Shown here one piece after another: positions 1-9,200 of a DNA stretch of 35,006 nt. The notes beneath the pieces are model-generated. The model saw only the letters and a list, made by a program, of their open reading frames with translations. It did no database searches and was not told the DNA's origin. The DNA lies in contig JASJXX010000022.1 of NCBI GenBank assembly GCA_030123765.1, positions 1-35,006 on the forward strand, in the 5' to 3' direction. The stretch comes from Actinomycetota bacterium. Lineage in GTDB: Bacteria; Actinomycetota; Acidimicrobiia; Spongiisociales; UBA5794. Position 1 is the first letter of the stretch. Each line of letters starts with the position of its first letter. Made by a program: the position numbers and the translations under genes.

Positions 1-1
1 G

Positions 2-52
2 AAGGCGACAGTGAAGAAGGCGCCGGTCAAGAAGGCGACAGCGACGAAGTAG
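2..52 (+). CDS. C-terminal tail of a Lys/Ala-rich (histone-like) protein, 5' partial
   Basis: Reading from base 2 gives a 16-residue tail made of Lys, Ala, Thr, Pro and Val (KATVKKAPVKKATATK) and then a TAG stop. Lys-Lys-Ala repeats of this kind are typical of the basic C-terminal tails of actinobacterial HU/histone-like and other nucleic-acid-binding proteins. Only the tail lies in the window, so the protein itself cannot be named. A strong hairpin followed by a T-rich stretch begins 22 nt after the stop, which supports a gene ending here on this strand. The complementary strand can be read as a hydrophobic stretch, but that is what the antisense of Lys-Lys-Ala repeats gives. Confidence 0.5.
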   Translation, partial: KATVKKAPVKKATATK

Positions 53-73
53 CGTCCGGAGACTTCAGCAGCG

Positions 74-110
74 ATGCGGGCCCGATTGACGCGGGTCCGC
101 ATTCGTGTTT
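74..110 (+). terminator. Rho-independent terminator-like hairpin
   Basis: An 11-bp stem (arms 74-84 and 92-102, one G-T pair) with a 7-nt loop is followed by TCGTGTTT. It lies between the converging ends of the Lys-rich gene (stop at 52) and the DUF4332 gene (stop at 123), and the T-rich side faces the + strand gene. A second small inverted repeat, AGCACC-G-GGTGCT at 112-124, overlaps the DUF4332 stop codon. Confidence 0.6.
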
Positions 111-122
111 CAGCACCGGGTG

Positions 123-527
123 CTAGCTCGTGACGATCGGATCTGTCTCGCCAGCGGCATCGATCCAGCCCTGCACCATCTCAACGGTCGGGAGCCGCTG
201 GACGAGCCTTCGGCGGGTATTGATGTGAGTCATCACCCCTATGAGGTTCTCCGCGTTACGTCTCCGCAAGAGTTTCATCGTGTCAACGCCCACCGCCGCG
301 AGGAGATCCGCGTACTCCGAGCCGATACCCCTTACCCGCATCAGGTCAGCTTGGTGAGCCCATCTGAGCAAGTCCGCGGTGGGGATACCCGTCCGCTCGG
401 AGACCCCGCTCCTGCCCTTGCGGGTCGATGCCTGCTCGAGTAACGACTCTGTCGTCCTGACCTTCGACTTGCGCAGCTTTGTTGCATGGCGATGACTGAT
501 TGACCGAATCGATGAGATCGATGCCAT
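123..527 (-). CDS. DUF4332 domain protein (helix-hairpin-helix fold)
   Basis: This 134-residue protein carries the DUF4332 pattern: two consecutive helix-hairpin-helix-like units in which a 'gI...ya.kL...gv.t...LL' motif recurs (roughly residues 5-35 and 60-90, the second containing VRGIGSEYADLLAAVGVDT). Such units resemble non-specific DNA-binding helix-hairpin-helix modules, but the biochemical role of the family is not established. The ATG at 527 is preceded by GGGGAGAACGTAA, giving a reasonable ribosome binding site. It converges with a Lys/Ala-rich tail gene; both may be nucleic-acid associated, which is only an inference from composition and position. Confidence 0.8.
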   Translation of the reverse strand: MASISSIRSISHRHATKLRKSKVRTTESLLEQASTRKGRSGVSERTGIPTADLLRWAHQADLMRVRGIGSEYADLLAAVGVDTMKLLRRRNAENLIGVMTHINTRRRLVQRLPTVEMVQGWIDAAGETDPIVTS

Positions 528-600
528 TTACGTTCTCCCCGAGACGTCCACTCGACAACGCATCAGCCGAGACTACCCAACTCTTGGTTCGCGTGTGGCG

Positions 601-1185
601 TCATCGTCTCGCTCTCGGAATGTCGTCGAACGAGTCGTAGATCGATGGAGGGAGATGATCGAACCAGACTTCACTCACCTCTAGTGAGCGGGAGGCGATC
701 ACGCTGTGCAGGTTGAGGGACCCTTCATCGCCAAGCAGGTGCTCCCAGACGGAGTGATCCAGGACGACCGGCCAGTCGATGATGTATCGATACTTGGGAA
801 CGGCGACATCTATCGACGGGTTCGACGCAGCATCGATCAGGGAGCCAACGATCGTGCTGTCGATCCCGGGCTGATCGCCACGAGCGACCACGCAGAGGTC
901 GATGGCCCGATCGCGAGATGCGAGGTCGAGTGCAGAGCGCAGAGGCGCGGCGCTCCCGTCGGACCACTCGGGATCGATGATGATCGTCGACCCTCCGAGG
1001 TCGATGGTCTCAATGATCTCTTCGGCGCCGTAGCCAAGCACAACCACAGCATCGTCAACGGGCCAGGTCGCAACGTCGTTCAATACCTTCTGCAACAGCG
1101 GCTCCCCGCCCACCTCAGCGAGGTACTTGGGTCCTGAGAACCCCGAGCCGGGATCGGCTGCGAGGATGATGGCGAGTGTCGACAT
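601..1185 (-). CDS. MobA/MocA-like nucleotidyltransferase domain protein
   Basis: The 194-residue protein has a Rossmann-type NTP-transferase fold: an N-terminal LAA...GPKYLAEVGGEPLL signature (residues 8-31), a VVVLGYGAEEI strand-helix at about 47-57, and a VVARGDQPGID metal-binding segment at about 99-109 matching the 'GDqP' motif of molybdopterin cytidylyl/guanylyl transferases and CoxI-type proteins. The glycine-rich loop is altered: the usual LAAGxSxRMGxPK has become LAADPGSGFSGPK, losing the conserved Arg, so activity or substrate may differ. No molybdenum-enzyme gene lies nearby. Its ATG at 1185, preceded by CGGGGGCA, lies 71 nt inside the 3' end of the upstream acyltransferase gene, so the two are probably translationally coupled. 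Confidence 0.75.
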   Translation of the reverse strand: MSTLAIILAADPGSGFSGPKYLAEVGGEPLLQKVLNDVATWPVDDAVVVLGYGAEEIIETIDLGGSTIIIDPEWSDGSAAPLRSALDLASRDRAIDLCVVARGDQPGIDSTIVGSLIDAASNPSIDVAVPKYRYIIDWPVVLDHSVWEHLLGDEGSLNLHSVIASRSLEVSEVWFDHLPPSIYDSFDDIPRARR

Positions 1186-2026
1186 TGCCCCCGAGGCTAA
1201 TAGAGGATGTAACGCGTGTGGGAACGGCGTCGCTGGTCGATTGTCTGTGCCTCGCCACGCGTTCGGCCAGATCCGGAAAGTTCGGGTCGATCTCGTATGG
1301 GTAGCCGTCCCACCACCCGTCGCGTTCGGGGACGAAATTTCGCGGTCGCGGGTGAGCAGCCAGAGCCCGTGCCTTCATCTCGGCTTCAACGCTCGGAGCG
1401 CACGCCAGAATGTCGACGGCATTGATCGGCTTGAGGACCTCGAGACGGATGGTCTGGCCGAAGTTGAGGGTCGGGGAGAATGGGTGTTCCCACACTGTCG
1501 CCCCTCCGGTCAGGACGATAGGCAGCAGTGGCAGACCCGACGCTGCGGCGAGTCGGAAGGCGCCCTGGTGGAAGGCGACCTCGATCCCGAGGATCGAACC
1601 CTGCGGAAATACGACGTAGCTCTCCCCACGGGCGGCAGCGGTCCTGACTGCTCCGAGCATCTCACGGTACGCAGAGGCGCCGTTGCTGATTGAGAGGGAA
1701 CTCTGCGCCGAGTCAGTCAGGTATCGGCCGAGGAAGCGCCACTCGAAGAGTTCCTCGGTCGCCGAGTAGGCGAGGTCGAGGGGGAGGCGGATCAACGCGA
1801 GCACATCGGCGAATCCCTCGTGAAGGGATGCGACGACGTACTGCTCGGCAGGGTCGATGTGACGGATTCCGTGTAGCTCGATCGTGAGCTCGAGAGCCCG
1901 TGTTGCCTGGGTTGCCCACCGGCGTTCCTCGATATGGAGCCGTCTGCGGTCACCCGATCGAGCGGCACTGAGCAGCCGCAGATAACTCGGGCCGAAGAGG
2001 GACGCACCGCGCGCGAGGGCGTGCAT
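1115..2026 (-). CDS. 1-acylglycerol-3-phosphate acyltransferase-like (PlsC family) protein
   Basis: A 303-residue member of the PlsC/lysophospholipid acyltransferase superfamily, which transfers acyl groups to glycerophospholipids at the membrane. Visible motifs are HEGFAD (HX4D, His69 and Asp74), FPQGS at 140-144 (usually FPEGT, here with Gln for Glu), and LPLLPIVLTGG just after it (motif IV). The C-terminal 60 residues are Arg/Ser-rich and poorly conserved-looking. I chose the ATG at 2026 because GGAGG stands 6 nt upstream; ATGs at 2056 and 2095 are possible, and the frame stays open to 2233, inside the VanW gene. The 3' end overlaps the nucleotidyltransferase gene by 71 nt, in an apparent minus-strand operon. 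Confidence 0.75.
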   Translation of the reverse strand: MHALARGASLFGPSYLRLLSAARSGDRRRLHIEERRWATQATRALELTIELHGIRHIDPAEQYVVASLHEGFADVLALIRLPLDLAYSATEELFEWRFLGRYLTDSAQSSLSISNGASAYREMLGAVRTAAARGESYVVFPQGSILGIEVAFHQGAFRLAAASGLPLLPIVLTGGATVWEHPFSPTLNFGQTIRLEVLKPINAVDILACAPSVEAEMKARALAAHPRPRNFVPERDGWWDGYPYEIDPNFPDLAERVARHRQSTSDAVPTRVTSSISLGGNVDTRHHPRSRSRLGVLRTQVPR

Positions 2027-2136
2027 CCGGGCCCTCCGGGACGCGACTGATGCCATCCCTCCCGGCAGGAGATATCGGTGTGAGTCCCTTGCCATCACAG
2101 AGGAGAACCACACGGTGGTGCATTCCCTTCCCGGCG

Positions 2137-3831
2137 TCAGCCGCTGGTGACTGTTGTTGTCGTTGGCGGGACTGTGGTTGTGGTGGTCGTGGTGTTGGGT
2201 GCTGGCCTCGGCCTGCGGTACCGCCAGGACCACTCCTGGGTGGTCACCGATCCGTCGGCGTGCTCCATGACGCGAGTGACCGTGTTGCCGGCACGTCGGG
2301 AGGTGCAGGTCCGGCCTCCGTTATTCCCGAAGAAGGTGACGGTTATCGACGTCGGTGTGTACTCGGTGTGGATGTACACGACCGCCTGAGAGTCGTTACG
2401 GAATCTGACGTCTGGAGCCGGCCAGCCGAGAGTCGCTTCGCGCACGAATGGGTAGCGGCTGAAGTAGAGGCTGTGGGGTTGATGGAACACATCTTCGTAA
2501 CACCCGAAGAAGACCGCGTTGTAGAACGTCGTCGCGAACTGGCTCGTCCCTCCGCCGATGTTGATGGCGCTGTCACAGCACCGGACCCGGCCGTTGATGA
2601 TCGCTCCTGCTCTCAAATAGCCCTCGGCCACGGTGCGTTCGCCTGCGTGTTCGTTGATCGAGAACTCTTCGCCTGGCATGACGATTGCACCGCGGATCTC
2701 GTCAGCGAGAAGCTGGATGTTCGTTACTCTCGCCTGGCAGCATCGATGGGCCGTCGTGAAGGACGACACCTCTCCAAGGGGCCCCATGTCCTGAGCCATG
2801 ATGGTTGTGAACTCAGCTACGTCTCCGTCCATCATCGGAATCGTCCCTCTGTGGGAGCCTCTGGCCGCACTCTCGACCACTTCCGGTATCTTCTCGAGGT
2901 CGACCTTCTGTCCGATGATCGACGGCACTATCGAGAGTTCGCGGGTTCCTTCGTCAAACGTGAAAGTGGCGTTCACCGGGGGAACGGTGAATCGGTCGAC
3001 GGATCGCGACGCGATCTTGCGCAAGGTGTCGTAGTCGAGCGCTACTTCGAGCGTCGCGGGGGAGGTGCGGGTTACGTTGCTTCTCAGGGCAGTGGCGAGG
3101 TCGGCGGAGGTGAAGACGATCGCGCCGGGTCGAGTGGCGGAGGCAAGGACCACCCGCGAACCGATCAGAAGGGAAGCCCGCTCGACCGCGGCGTCAACGA
3201 CGCCATTCGTGATCATTGGCTCGAGAGGGATGAGGGGGAGGAGGAGCGGCGCCCGGTTCTCCGACGCGAGATACTTGACCATGAGCGCGAGCGCGGCGTC
3301 AACGTCGATCCTGAGGCCCGCCCGGGGATACTCGGGGACCGCGGCACCGTCTGCAACCCGCACGGCGCCCTCGTGCGCGGGAGTGTCGAGCACGGTAGCT
3401 GTCCACCTGTCGAGGATCGCTCTGAGGGCCTCCTCGTCGACCGTGGACGGGACCTCGATCTCGACTCGTGTAGTGAACGTGGTTAGCCATCGGGCGAAGT
3501 TCGATAAAAGACCGGAAGGTCGACGGACGGTCATCGCCGCCTTGGCGACCGATCGTTCGTCGATGGAGAATCCGGCGTCGGAAGGGTTGAGCGCGAGTTC
3601 GTCGCCTTCGACGATCACGATTGCGACCGTAGCGAGAAGCGACGCCTCGTACGCGCCGACACGGGTCGCGGCTTCGTCCTCGGTGAGGCCAGAGAGGTCC
3701 ACTCCCGCGGCGGTTACACCCCTGCTGACGCGGTCGGCGGAGATCGCTTCCTCACTGACGTAACCAATCGCCAAGGTCGTGACGAGGAGCATCGGAATGG
3801 CGATCAGCGCGGTGACGAGGTGCTGGCGCAT
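2137..3831 (-). CDS. VanW family cell-envelope protein
   Basis: A 564-residue protein with an N-terminal membrane anchor (about residues 5-25), two PG_binding_4-like repeats (about 40-330; the pattern 'V...G.DLSGLTEDEAATRV' is visible near the start) and a C-terminal VanW domain (about 345-520) with the characteristic EFSINEHAGERTVAEGY, GGGTSQFATTFYNAVFF and DVRFRNDSQAVVYI segments. The extreme C-terminus is a Thr/Pro-rich tail. The family is associated with the outer face of the membrane and with peptidoglycan, but the reaction is unknown. The ATG at 3831 is preceded by AGGAGG with a 3-nt gap, which decides it over the in-frame start at 3873. No van resistance genes are present, so a resistance role is not implied. 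Confidence 0.9.
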   Translation of the reverse strand: MRQHLVTALIAIPMLLVTTLAIGYVSEEAISADRVSRGVTAAGVDLSGLTEDEAATRVGAYEASLLATVAIVIVEGDELALNPSDAGFSIDERSVAKAAMTVRRPSGLLSNFARWLTTFTTRVEIEVPSTVDEEALRAILDRWTATVLDTPAHEGAVRVADGAAVPEYPRAGLRIDVDAALALMVKYLASENRAPLLLPLIPLEPMITNGVVDAAVERASLLIGSRVVLASATRPGAIVFTSADLATALRSNVTRTSPATLEVALDYDTLRKIASRSVDRFTVPPVNATFTFDEGTRELSIVPSIIGQKVDLEKIPEVVESAARGSHRGTIPMMDGDVAEFTTIMAQDMGPLGEVSSFTTAHRCCQARVTNIQLLADEIRGAIVMPGEEFSINEHAGERTVAEGYLRAGAIINGRVRCCDSAINIGGGTSQFATTFYNAVFFGCYEDVFHQPHSLYFSRYPFVREATLGWPAPDVRFRNDSQAVVYIHTEYTPTSITVTFFGNNGGRTCTSRRAGNTVTRVMEHADGSVTTQEWSWRYRRPRPAPNTTTTTTTVPPTTTTVTSG

Positions 3832-3893
3832 CTCCCTCCTCGTTGCCGCCCGTGCGGCGATTGTATGCGGCAATCAGCGCAATGGAGAGCGAT

Positions 3894-3909
3894 GCCCCGG
3901 CTGCGGGGC
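3894..3909 (-). terminator. GC-rich hairpin between two minus-strand genes
   Basis: GCCCC and GGGGC arms flank a 6-nt loop, extended by a GAGA/TCTC outer stem with a bulge. It sits between the small protein gene (stop at 3928) and the VanW start (3831). There is no clear U-tract, so it may be an attenuator or simply an intercistronic structure. Confidence 0.3.
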
Positions 3910-3927
3910 TCTCGTGTCGTGCGCCCC

Positions 3928-4245
3928 TTAGATGCGCTTGTCGTCTGTCATGAGTTCCCAGAACTCGATCGTGGATCCAACGGCGATCTCCCTGAGTTGC
4001 ACGGCGATCTCCTTGACCCCTTCGACGGGAGCGCGGTCGTCGCGGTACGGCGTACGCAGAGTCTCGTCTGTCCACTCCATGACAACCTGGTCGCGTTCTC
4101 CCGGCGTTGTGCCGCTGTTGAAGTACACCCTGCTCTCTGAGCGCGTACCTGCGTTCTGATAGGTCTTACCGATCGAGTCGATGAGAGACGCTGCCCTGCG
4201 GGCTTCGCCCGGCTTCACGGTGTAAATCCGACGGATGAGATACAT
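3928..4245 (-). CDS. Small protein with a dimeric alpha/beta-barrel-like pattern
   Basis: A 105-residue soluble protein that I do not recognise with certainty. It begins MYLIRRIYTVKPGEARRA and ends with a strand rich in hydrophobic residues (STIEFWELM). The 'I.RiY.v.pGea...a..li...g' opening resembles NIPSNAP/antibiotic-monooxygenase-type ferredoxin-like domains, which dimerise into alpha/beta barrels. No catalytic residues can be picked out. AGGGA lies 7 nt before the ATG. It is 56 nt downstream of the cysteine-desulfurase-like gene on the same strand and probably cotranscribed with it. Confidence 0.65.
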   Translation of the reverse strand: MYLIRRIYTVKPGEARRAASLIDSIGKTYQNAGTRSESRVYFNSGTTPGERDQVVMEWTDETLRTPYRDDRAPVEGVKEIAVQLREIAVGSTIEFWELMTDDKRI

Positions 4246-4301
4246 GATGTCCCTTCGATTGCTCAGAGAATGCGACGGTAGTCGATCCCCTGATCGTCCG
4301 T

Positions 4302-5519
4302 CTACGAGAGTGCTTCGATCTCGGCCAATACTCGATCGATCTCCGCGATCGTGTTGTAGTGAACGAACCCGACACGCACAAGGCCGTCCTCAGAACGGTC
4401 AAGTCGCTGCATGACTTCATAGGCGTAATAGTTCCCGGCCCACACAAAACATCCCAGGTCGCCGAGCCTTGTAGCAACATCGTCAGGGGTGATCCCCTCG
4501 ATGTCGATCGCGAATGTTGGCGTCCGACTCGTGGGTGTCGTGTGACCGAGAAGGGTCACTCGTGGCATCGTCGCGATTCCTGAGAGGAAGCGTTCCGCGA
4601 GCTCTGCCTCGTAGACGCTGATCGCCTCGTACGCCGAGATGATCCGCTCTCGGCGGGTGGCCCCGGAGCCGAGCGAGGCGAGGTAGTTGACCGCCGCTGT
4701 CACGCCTGCGAGGGACTCGAACGACTGAGTGCCTGTCTCCCATCGGTCGGGGGACGTCTCGGGCGCGGGCCGGAGCTTGTACGGCTCGATGGCTGAGAGC
4801 AGATCCTCTTTGCCGTACATGCATCCCGTGTGGGGACCGAACCACTTGTACGCCGAGACTACGAGGAAGTCCGTATCGGAGGCGGTGACATCTATGCGTC
4901 CATGGGGCGCGTAGTGCACGGCGTCGACGTAGGTGAGCGCACCAACGCTGTGCGCCCGCTCCACGATCTCGTCAACAGGTGTGACCGTGCCGACGGCGTT
5001 CGACGCGTAGGTGAAGGCGACCAGGCGGGTCCGGTCGTCAAGGGCAGCGTCGAGGGTGTCAAGGTCGAGGTCGCAACCACGTTCCGGGTCGAAGTCCACG
5101 AACCGGACGGCAACGCCCGCAGCATCGGCGGCTTGCATCCATGGCGATACGTTCGCATCGTGATCGAGCTTCGTGAGCACGATGTTGTCACCGACGCTCC
5201 ACGTCCGAGACAGTGCCCGCGAGAGGGAGAAGGTCAACGACGTCATGTTCTGTCCGAAGACGATCTCATGTGGACGTGCGCCGAACAGGTCAGCGAGTGC
5301 CGCCCGCGCGTCGGCAACGACGGCACCGGTTTCGTGCGACGTTGCGAACGGGCCGCCCAGGTTGCTCCCGCCCCGAGCCATGAACCCGGCCATGGCGTCG
5401 ATCACCGACGCGTGGACTTGAGTACCTCCGGGCCCGTCGAGGTAGGCCGCTGCTCTCCCGTCGACAGAGCGCGTGAGCGAGGGGAACCCGGATCGAACGG
5501 ATGTGGCATCGATTTTCAC
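4302..5519 (-). CDS. Cysteine desulfurase-like, class V PLP-dependent aminotransferase
   Basis: A 405-residue fold-type I PLP enzyme of the SufS/CsdA-like superfamily. The PLP Lys is in SAYKWFGPHTG (Lys225), Asp199 with the neighbouring His202 is in YVDAVHYAPHG, and TKLDHDANVSPW at 116-127 is the signature of the 'cysteine desulfurase-like' subgroup (TIGR01976 type) rather than of housekeeping IscS/SufS. The substrate of this subgroup is uncertain. No suf or isc genes are adjacent. I place the start at the GTG at 5519 because a TATACG box lies 8 nt upstream, fitting a leaderless transcript; the frame stays open upstream and an ATG at 5564 is the alternative. Divergent from the acyltransferase gene at 5587. 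Confidence 0.85.
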   Translation of the reverse strand: MKIDATSVRSGFPSLTRSVDGRAAAYLDGPGGTQVHASVIDAMAGFMARGGSNLGGPFATSHETGAVVADARAALADLFGARPHEIVFGQNMTSLTFSLSRALSRTWSVGDNIVLTKLDHDANVSPWMQAADAAGVAVRFVDFDPERGCDLDLDTLDAALDDRTRLVAFTYASNAVGTVTPVDEIVERAHSVGALTYVDAVHYAPHGRIDVTASDTDFLVVSAYKWFGPHTGCMYGKEDLLSAIEPYKLRPAPETSPDRWETGTQSFESLAGVTAAVNYLASLGSGATRRERIISAYEAISVYEAELAERFLSGIATMPRVTLLGHTTPTSRTPTFAIDIEGITPDDVATRLGDLGCFVWAGNYYAYEVMQRLDRSEDGLVRVGFVHYNTIAEIDRVLAEIEALS

Positions 5520-5527
5520 GACCTGAG

Positions 5528-5535
5528 CGTATACC
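5528..5535. promoter_or_regulatory. Candidate shared -10 element in a divergent intergenic region
   Basis: GTATAC at 5529-5534 is palindromic. Read on the minus strand it gives TATACG ending 8 nt before the GTG at 5519, matching a leaderless promoter; on the plus strand it gives TATACC upstream of the acyltransferase gene at 5587. No good -35 is visible in either direction. Confidence 0.4.
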
Positions 5536-5586
5536 GATGTGCCCCCGAAAGGCAGCTTCTCCATGCACGCATGTAGCGTTCGAGGA

Positions 5587-6135
5587 ATGCAGTGGTTGTC
5601 AGAGAAGATCCTTGTGCTCATGGGTTGGGAGATCGTCGGGCAGCGCCCCGACGAACCGAAGCTGGTGATGGTGGGATACCCGCACACTTCCAACTGGGAC
5701 TTATTCCTTCTTCTAGCCCTCGCGAGCCACTTTGATCTCAAGGTGCGGTTCCTCGCCAAGGCCGCGCTGTTTCGCGGGCCGCTGGGGTACTTCATGCGCC
5801 GGTGGGGCGGGGTTCCTGTTGATCGGTCGGGAGCCCACTCCCTGGTCGATGCGGCCGTAGCCGCTTTCTCCACGCATGACGAGCTGATCCTGGTCATAGC
5901 TCCAGAGGGGACGCGGTCGAAATCGTCGAGGTGGAAGTCCGGTTTCTGGCGGATAGCGGAGGCCGCAGAAGTCCCCGTGGTGATGGCGTTCATTGATGGC
6001 AGGACGAAGCGGATCGGACTGAGTGCCGTTGCGAAGAGCGGCGGCGACCTGGACGCGTGGATGCGAGTTGCCGCCGAATTCTACGCCGACAAGAACGGTC
6101 TGAGATCAGCAAATCGCGGGCCGGTCGCACTCTGA
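5587..6135 (+). CDS. Lysophospholipid acyltransferase family protein (short PlsC type)
   Basis: A 182-residue PlsC-superfamily acyltransferase with HTSNWD (HX4D, His33 and Asp38) and IAPEGTRSK (Glu107, Gly108) motifs, followed by VPVVMAFIDG. The short length and the N-terminus starting almost directly before the HX4D block match the small bacterial 1-acylglycerol-3-phosphate acyltransferase family; the acceptor is not evident from sequence. This protein and the PlsC-like protein at 1115-2026 are clearly different subfamilies. The ATG at 5587 has only a close GAGGA next to it; the frame is open from 5539, so the start is moderately certain. It ends 75 nt before the large oxidoreductase gene and may be cotranscribed with it. 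Confidence 0.8.
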   Translation: MQWLSEKILVLMGWEIVGQRPDEPKLVMVGYPHTSNWDLFLLLALASHFDLKVRFLAKAALFRGPLGYFMRRWGGVPVDRSGAHSLVDAAVAAFSTHDELILVIAPEGTRSKSSRWKSGFWRIAEAAEVPVVMAFIDGRTKRIGLSAVAKSGGDLDAWMRVAAEFYADKNGLRSANRGPVAL

Positions 6136-6210
6136 CCCGGGTAGGTGAAGGCTCACGAAACAACTAGACTTAGGGCAAGAAACGCGAAATTTATCCTCCG
6201 GAGGCGCACG

Positions 6211-9200
6211 GTGTCGAGGGCACATCCCAAGTACCCAGGTATCCGAATCACCACCAACGGGAATCAGCTCGTCTCGTATCACACCGAGGCCCGCATTACC
6301 CAGGCAGGCGTCTTCTACCCGATCACCCCGTCGACCGAGATGGGGGAGAGCTACCAGCTCGCCTACGCAGAGGGCGTTCTCGATGTGTTCGGCAACTCGA
6401 AGATCGCGATCGAGACCGAGGGAGAGCACTCAGCCCAGGGCGGGGCCATCACCTGTTCACTCACGGGTCGCCGCACGGTCAACTTCACCTCCGGCCAGGG
6501 CATCGTCTACGGCCTCGAGCAGTACTATCACGCTCCGGGGAAGCTCTCGACGATGGTCCTCGAGGTAGCGGCGAGAGCGCTCACCAAGCATGCACTCAAC
6601 GTTCACTGCGGCCACGACGACGTATATGCAGCTCTCGACTCGGGCTGGATCATGCTCTTCGCGAAGGACAGCCAGCAGGCGGCGGACCAGGCGCTGATCT
6701 GCCGCAAGGTCGCCGAGCTCTCGCTCAATCCCGCCATGAACGTTCAGGACGGGTTCCTCACCTCGCATCTCGAGCGCACCTTCTTCATGCATGAAGCCGA
6801 TCTACTGCGTGAGTTCCTTGGAGCCCACGACGAGATCATCGAGACGCCAACCGACGCTCAACGTGAGCTCTTCGGACCTACTCGTCGACGCGTCCCGATC
6901 ATGATGGACCTCAAGAATCCGATGCTCCTCGGACCGGTCCAGAACCAGGAGCATTACATGAACGGCGTCCTCGCGCGCCGGAACAACTTCACCGAAGAGA
7001 TTCTCCCCATGCTCGAAGCTGCGTACGATGAGTTCGCAGAGCTGACAGGCAGGCAGTACGGCCTGGTCAGCGAGTATCGCAACGACGATGCCGAGGTCAC
7101 CTTCGTCTCGCTCGGGTCCGCGGCGGAGAACATCGAGGCGGCGGTCGACTACCTGCGCGAGCACGACGGTGCCAGGGTCGGTTCGGTTCACATCAATGTG
7201 CTCCGCCCTCTTCCGGAAGCAGCGATCGTGAAAGCGATCCAAGGCAAGAAGATGATCATCGTCCTCGAGCGGGCGGATGACGGCCTCTCGGGCGACAACC
7301 AGATAACCAGGGAGATTCGCGCGGTCCTCTCCAAGGCGTACGAGATTCACAGCGTCGGGTACAAGTCGGACATTCCCGGTGTCGCGTACGACGAGATGCC
7401 GATCATCTTGTCCGGGTCGTATGGCCTGGGTTCTCGTGACTTCCGGCCAGAGGCCATCATCGGCGCCTACGAGTACGCCATGGGACGCAGCGCTCGCCAG
7501 GACGGAGCAACCCTCGCGGACGGCGCCACCTACTTCACGCTCGGAATCGACCACCCCTACGCCGTGATCTCTGACCGTACTCCGTCGCTTCTCCCAGAGG
7601 GTTCGATCGCGGTCCGGTTCCACTCCATAGGCGGCTGGGGGATGATCACCACGGGCAAGAATCTTTCGGAGGTGATCGGGGCGATCGGTGACGACCTCAT
7701 CAAGCGCGAGCACCAGGTGGACGAGTTCGGTCGACCCCGAGAAGTCATCCACGTGTCCGCCAACCCGAAGTACGGGTCAGAGAAGAAGGGTTCCCCAACC
7801 CAGTACTTCCTTGTTGCAGCACCCGAACGGATCCGTGTCAACTGCGATCTCCATCACGTCGACGTTGTTCTGTGCCCCGACCCGAAGATCTTCACGCACA
7901 CGAATCCGTTGCTGGGCTTGAACCCCGGCGGAACGTTCGTGTGGGAGTCAGAAGAAGACCCGGGGACGGTGTGGGAGCGGATCCCGCGTGAGTACCGCCA
8001 GGAGATCATTGAGAAGAAGATCCGTATCGTCACCCTTCCCGGCTTCAGGATCGCTCGCGAGGCGACCGATCGACCCGAACTCCAGCTCCGGATGCAGGGG
8101 AACGCGTTCCTGGGCGCGTTCTTCGCCGTATCAGGGATGCTTGAGGAGTACGACGTCACAGAGGAGCGCTACCGCGAGATAGTGAACGCCCAGTACCACA
8201 AGAAGTTCGGGCGATTCGGGGACGCCGTCGTAGCGTCGAACATGGAGGTGATGACGAAGGGGCAGGAGCTCATCACCGAGATTCCGCACGGCCCGGTCGA
8301 TGGACCGGACCGCTCGAGCATGCGACTCCCCGCGCTCGAGGCGTGCGGCACGTGCGCTATCGAGGTGCCATCTACCGAGCCCGCAGCTCAACAGGAGGTG
8401 CGGATCCCGCTCACGATGATCTCGACCTTCAACAAGGAGTACAAGGCCGGTCTCGGGTATGACCAGCCAGCGACACCGCTGGCTTCGGTCTCGATGATGG
8501 CAGCGGGAACCGGCCGGGCCGCATCGAAGTACGTGTCTCGCCGCGAGACGCCGGTGTGGATTGCTGAGAACTGCACTGGATGCATGGATTGCATCATTGC
8601 TTGCCCCGACACGGCGATGCCGAACGTCGCCCAGGACATGGACGTCGTGCTCGCAACCGCAGCGAAGGGCTACATCCTCGACGAGGCCGAACGAGCGAAG
8701 ATGGTCGAGGCACTGCCAGCGCTCGAGGAGCGGCTCCGCGTCCGGATGCTCGCAGCCGTAGGAGCGAAGGAGTCGGTTCCCTTCAACGACGTCCTCGGTG
8801 AGGAGGTCGCGACGATCGACACGGTCTCGGAGGTCGCCAGGTCCGAATTCATGGAGCTCTTCGACCGGGTGCCGTTCGCCTACACCAGGACGTCGCATCT
8901 CTTCCGCTCACTCGAGCGGAAGGAGTCCGGGTCGGGCGGGCTCTTCTCGATCATGGTGTCTGACCTGTGTAAAGGCTGCGCCGAGTGCGTATTCGAGTGC
9001 CCGTACGAGGCGCTCGAGATGGAGCAGGAGACACCCGAGATCAACGCTGACCACATGTCTGGCGTGAACTTCCTCGACCTCCTCCCCGATACGCCATCGA
9101 AGTACCTCGGCCGGTTCGATCCGCAGGACGCGGCGGGGTCTGCAGCGGCGCACCTGAAGAACCACCTCATGGTGCGTACGAATTATGAGGCGCTCGTCAG

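Noticed and set aside
1-102. Minus-strand hydrophobic frame that would follow the DUF4332 gene
   Set aside because: It is the complement of a Lys-Lys-Ala tail and of a terminator hairpin on the plus strand, and it has no ribosome binding site; the plus-strand reading explains the sequence better.
2050-3486. Long plus-strand frame opposite the VanW and acyltransferase genes
   Set aside because: It has no recognisable domain, and the opposite strand codes for clear VanW and PlsC motifs; a high-GC shadow frame.
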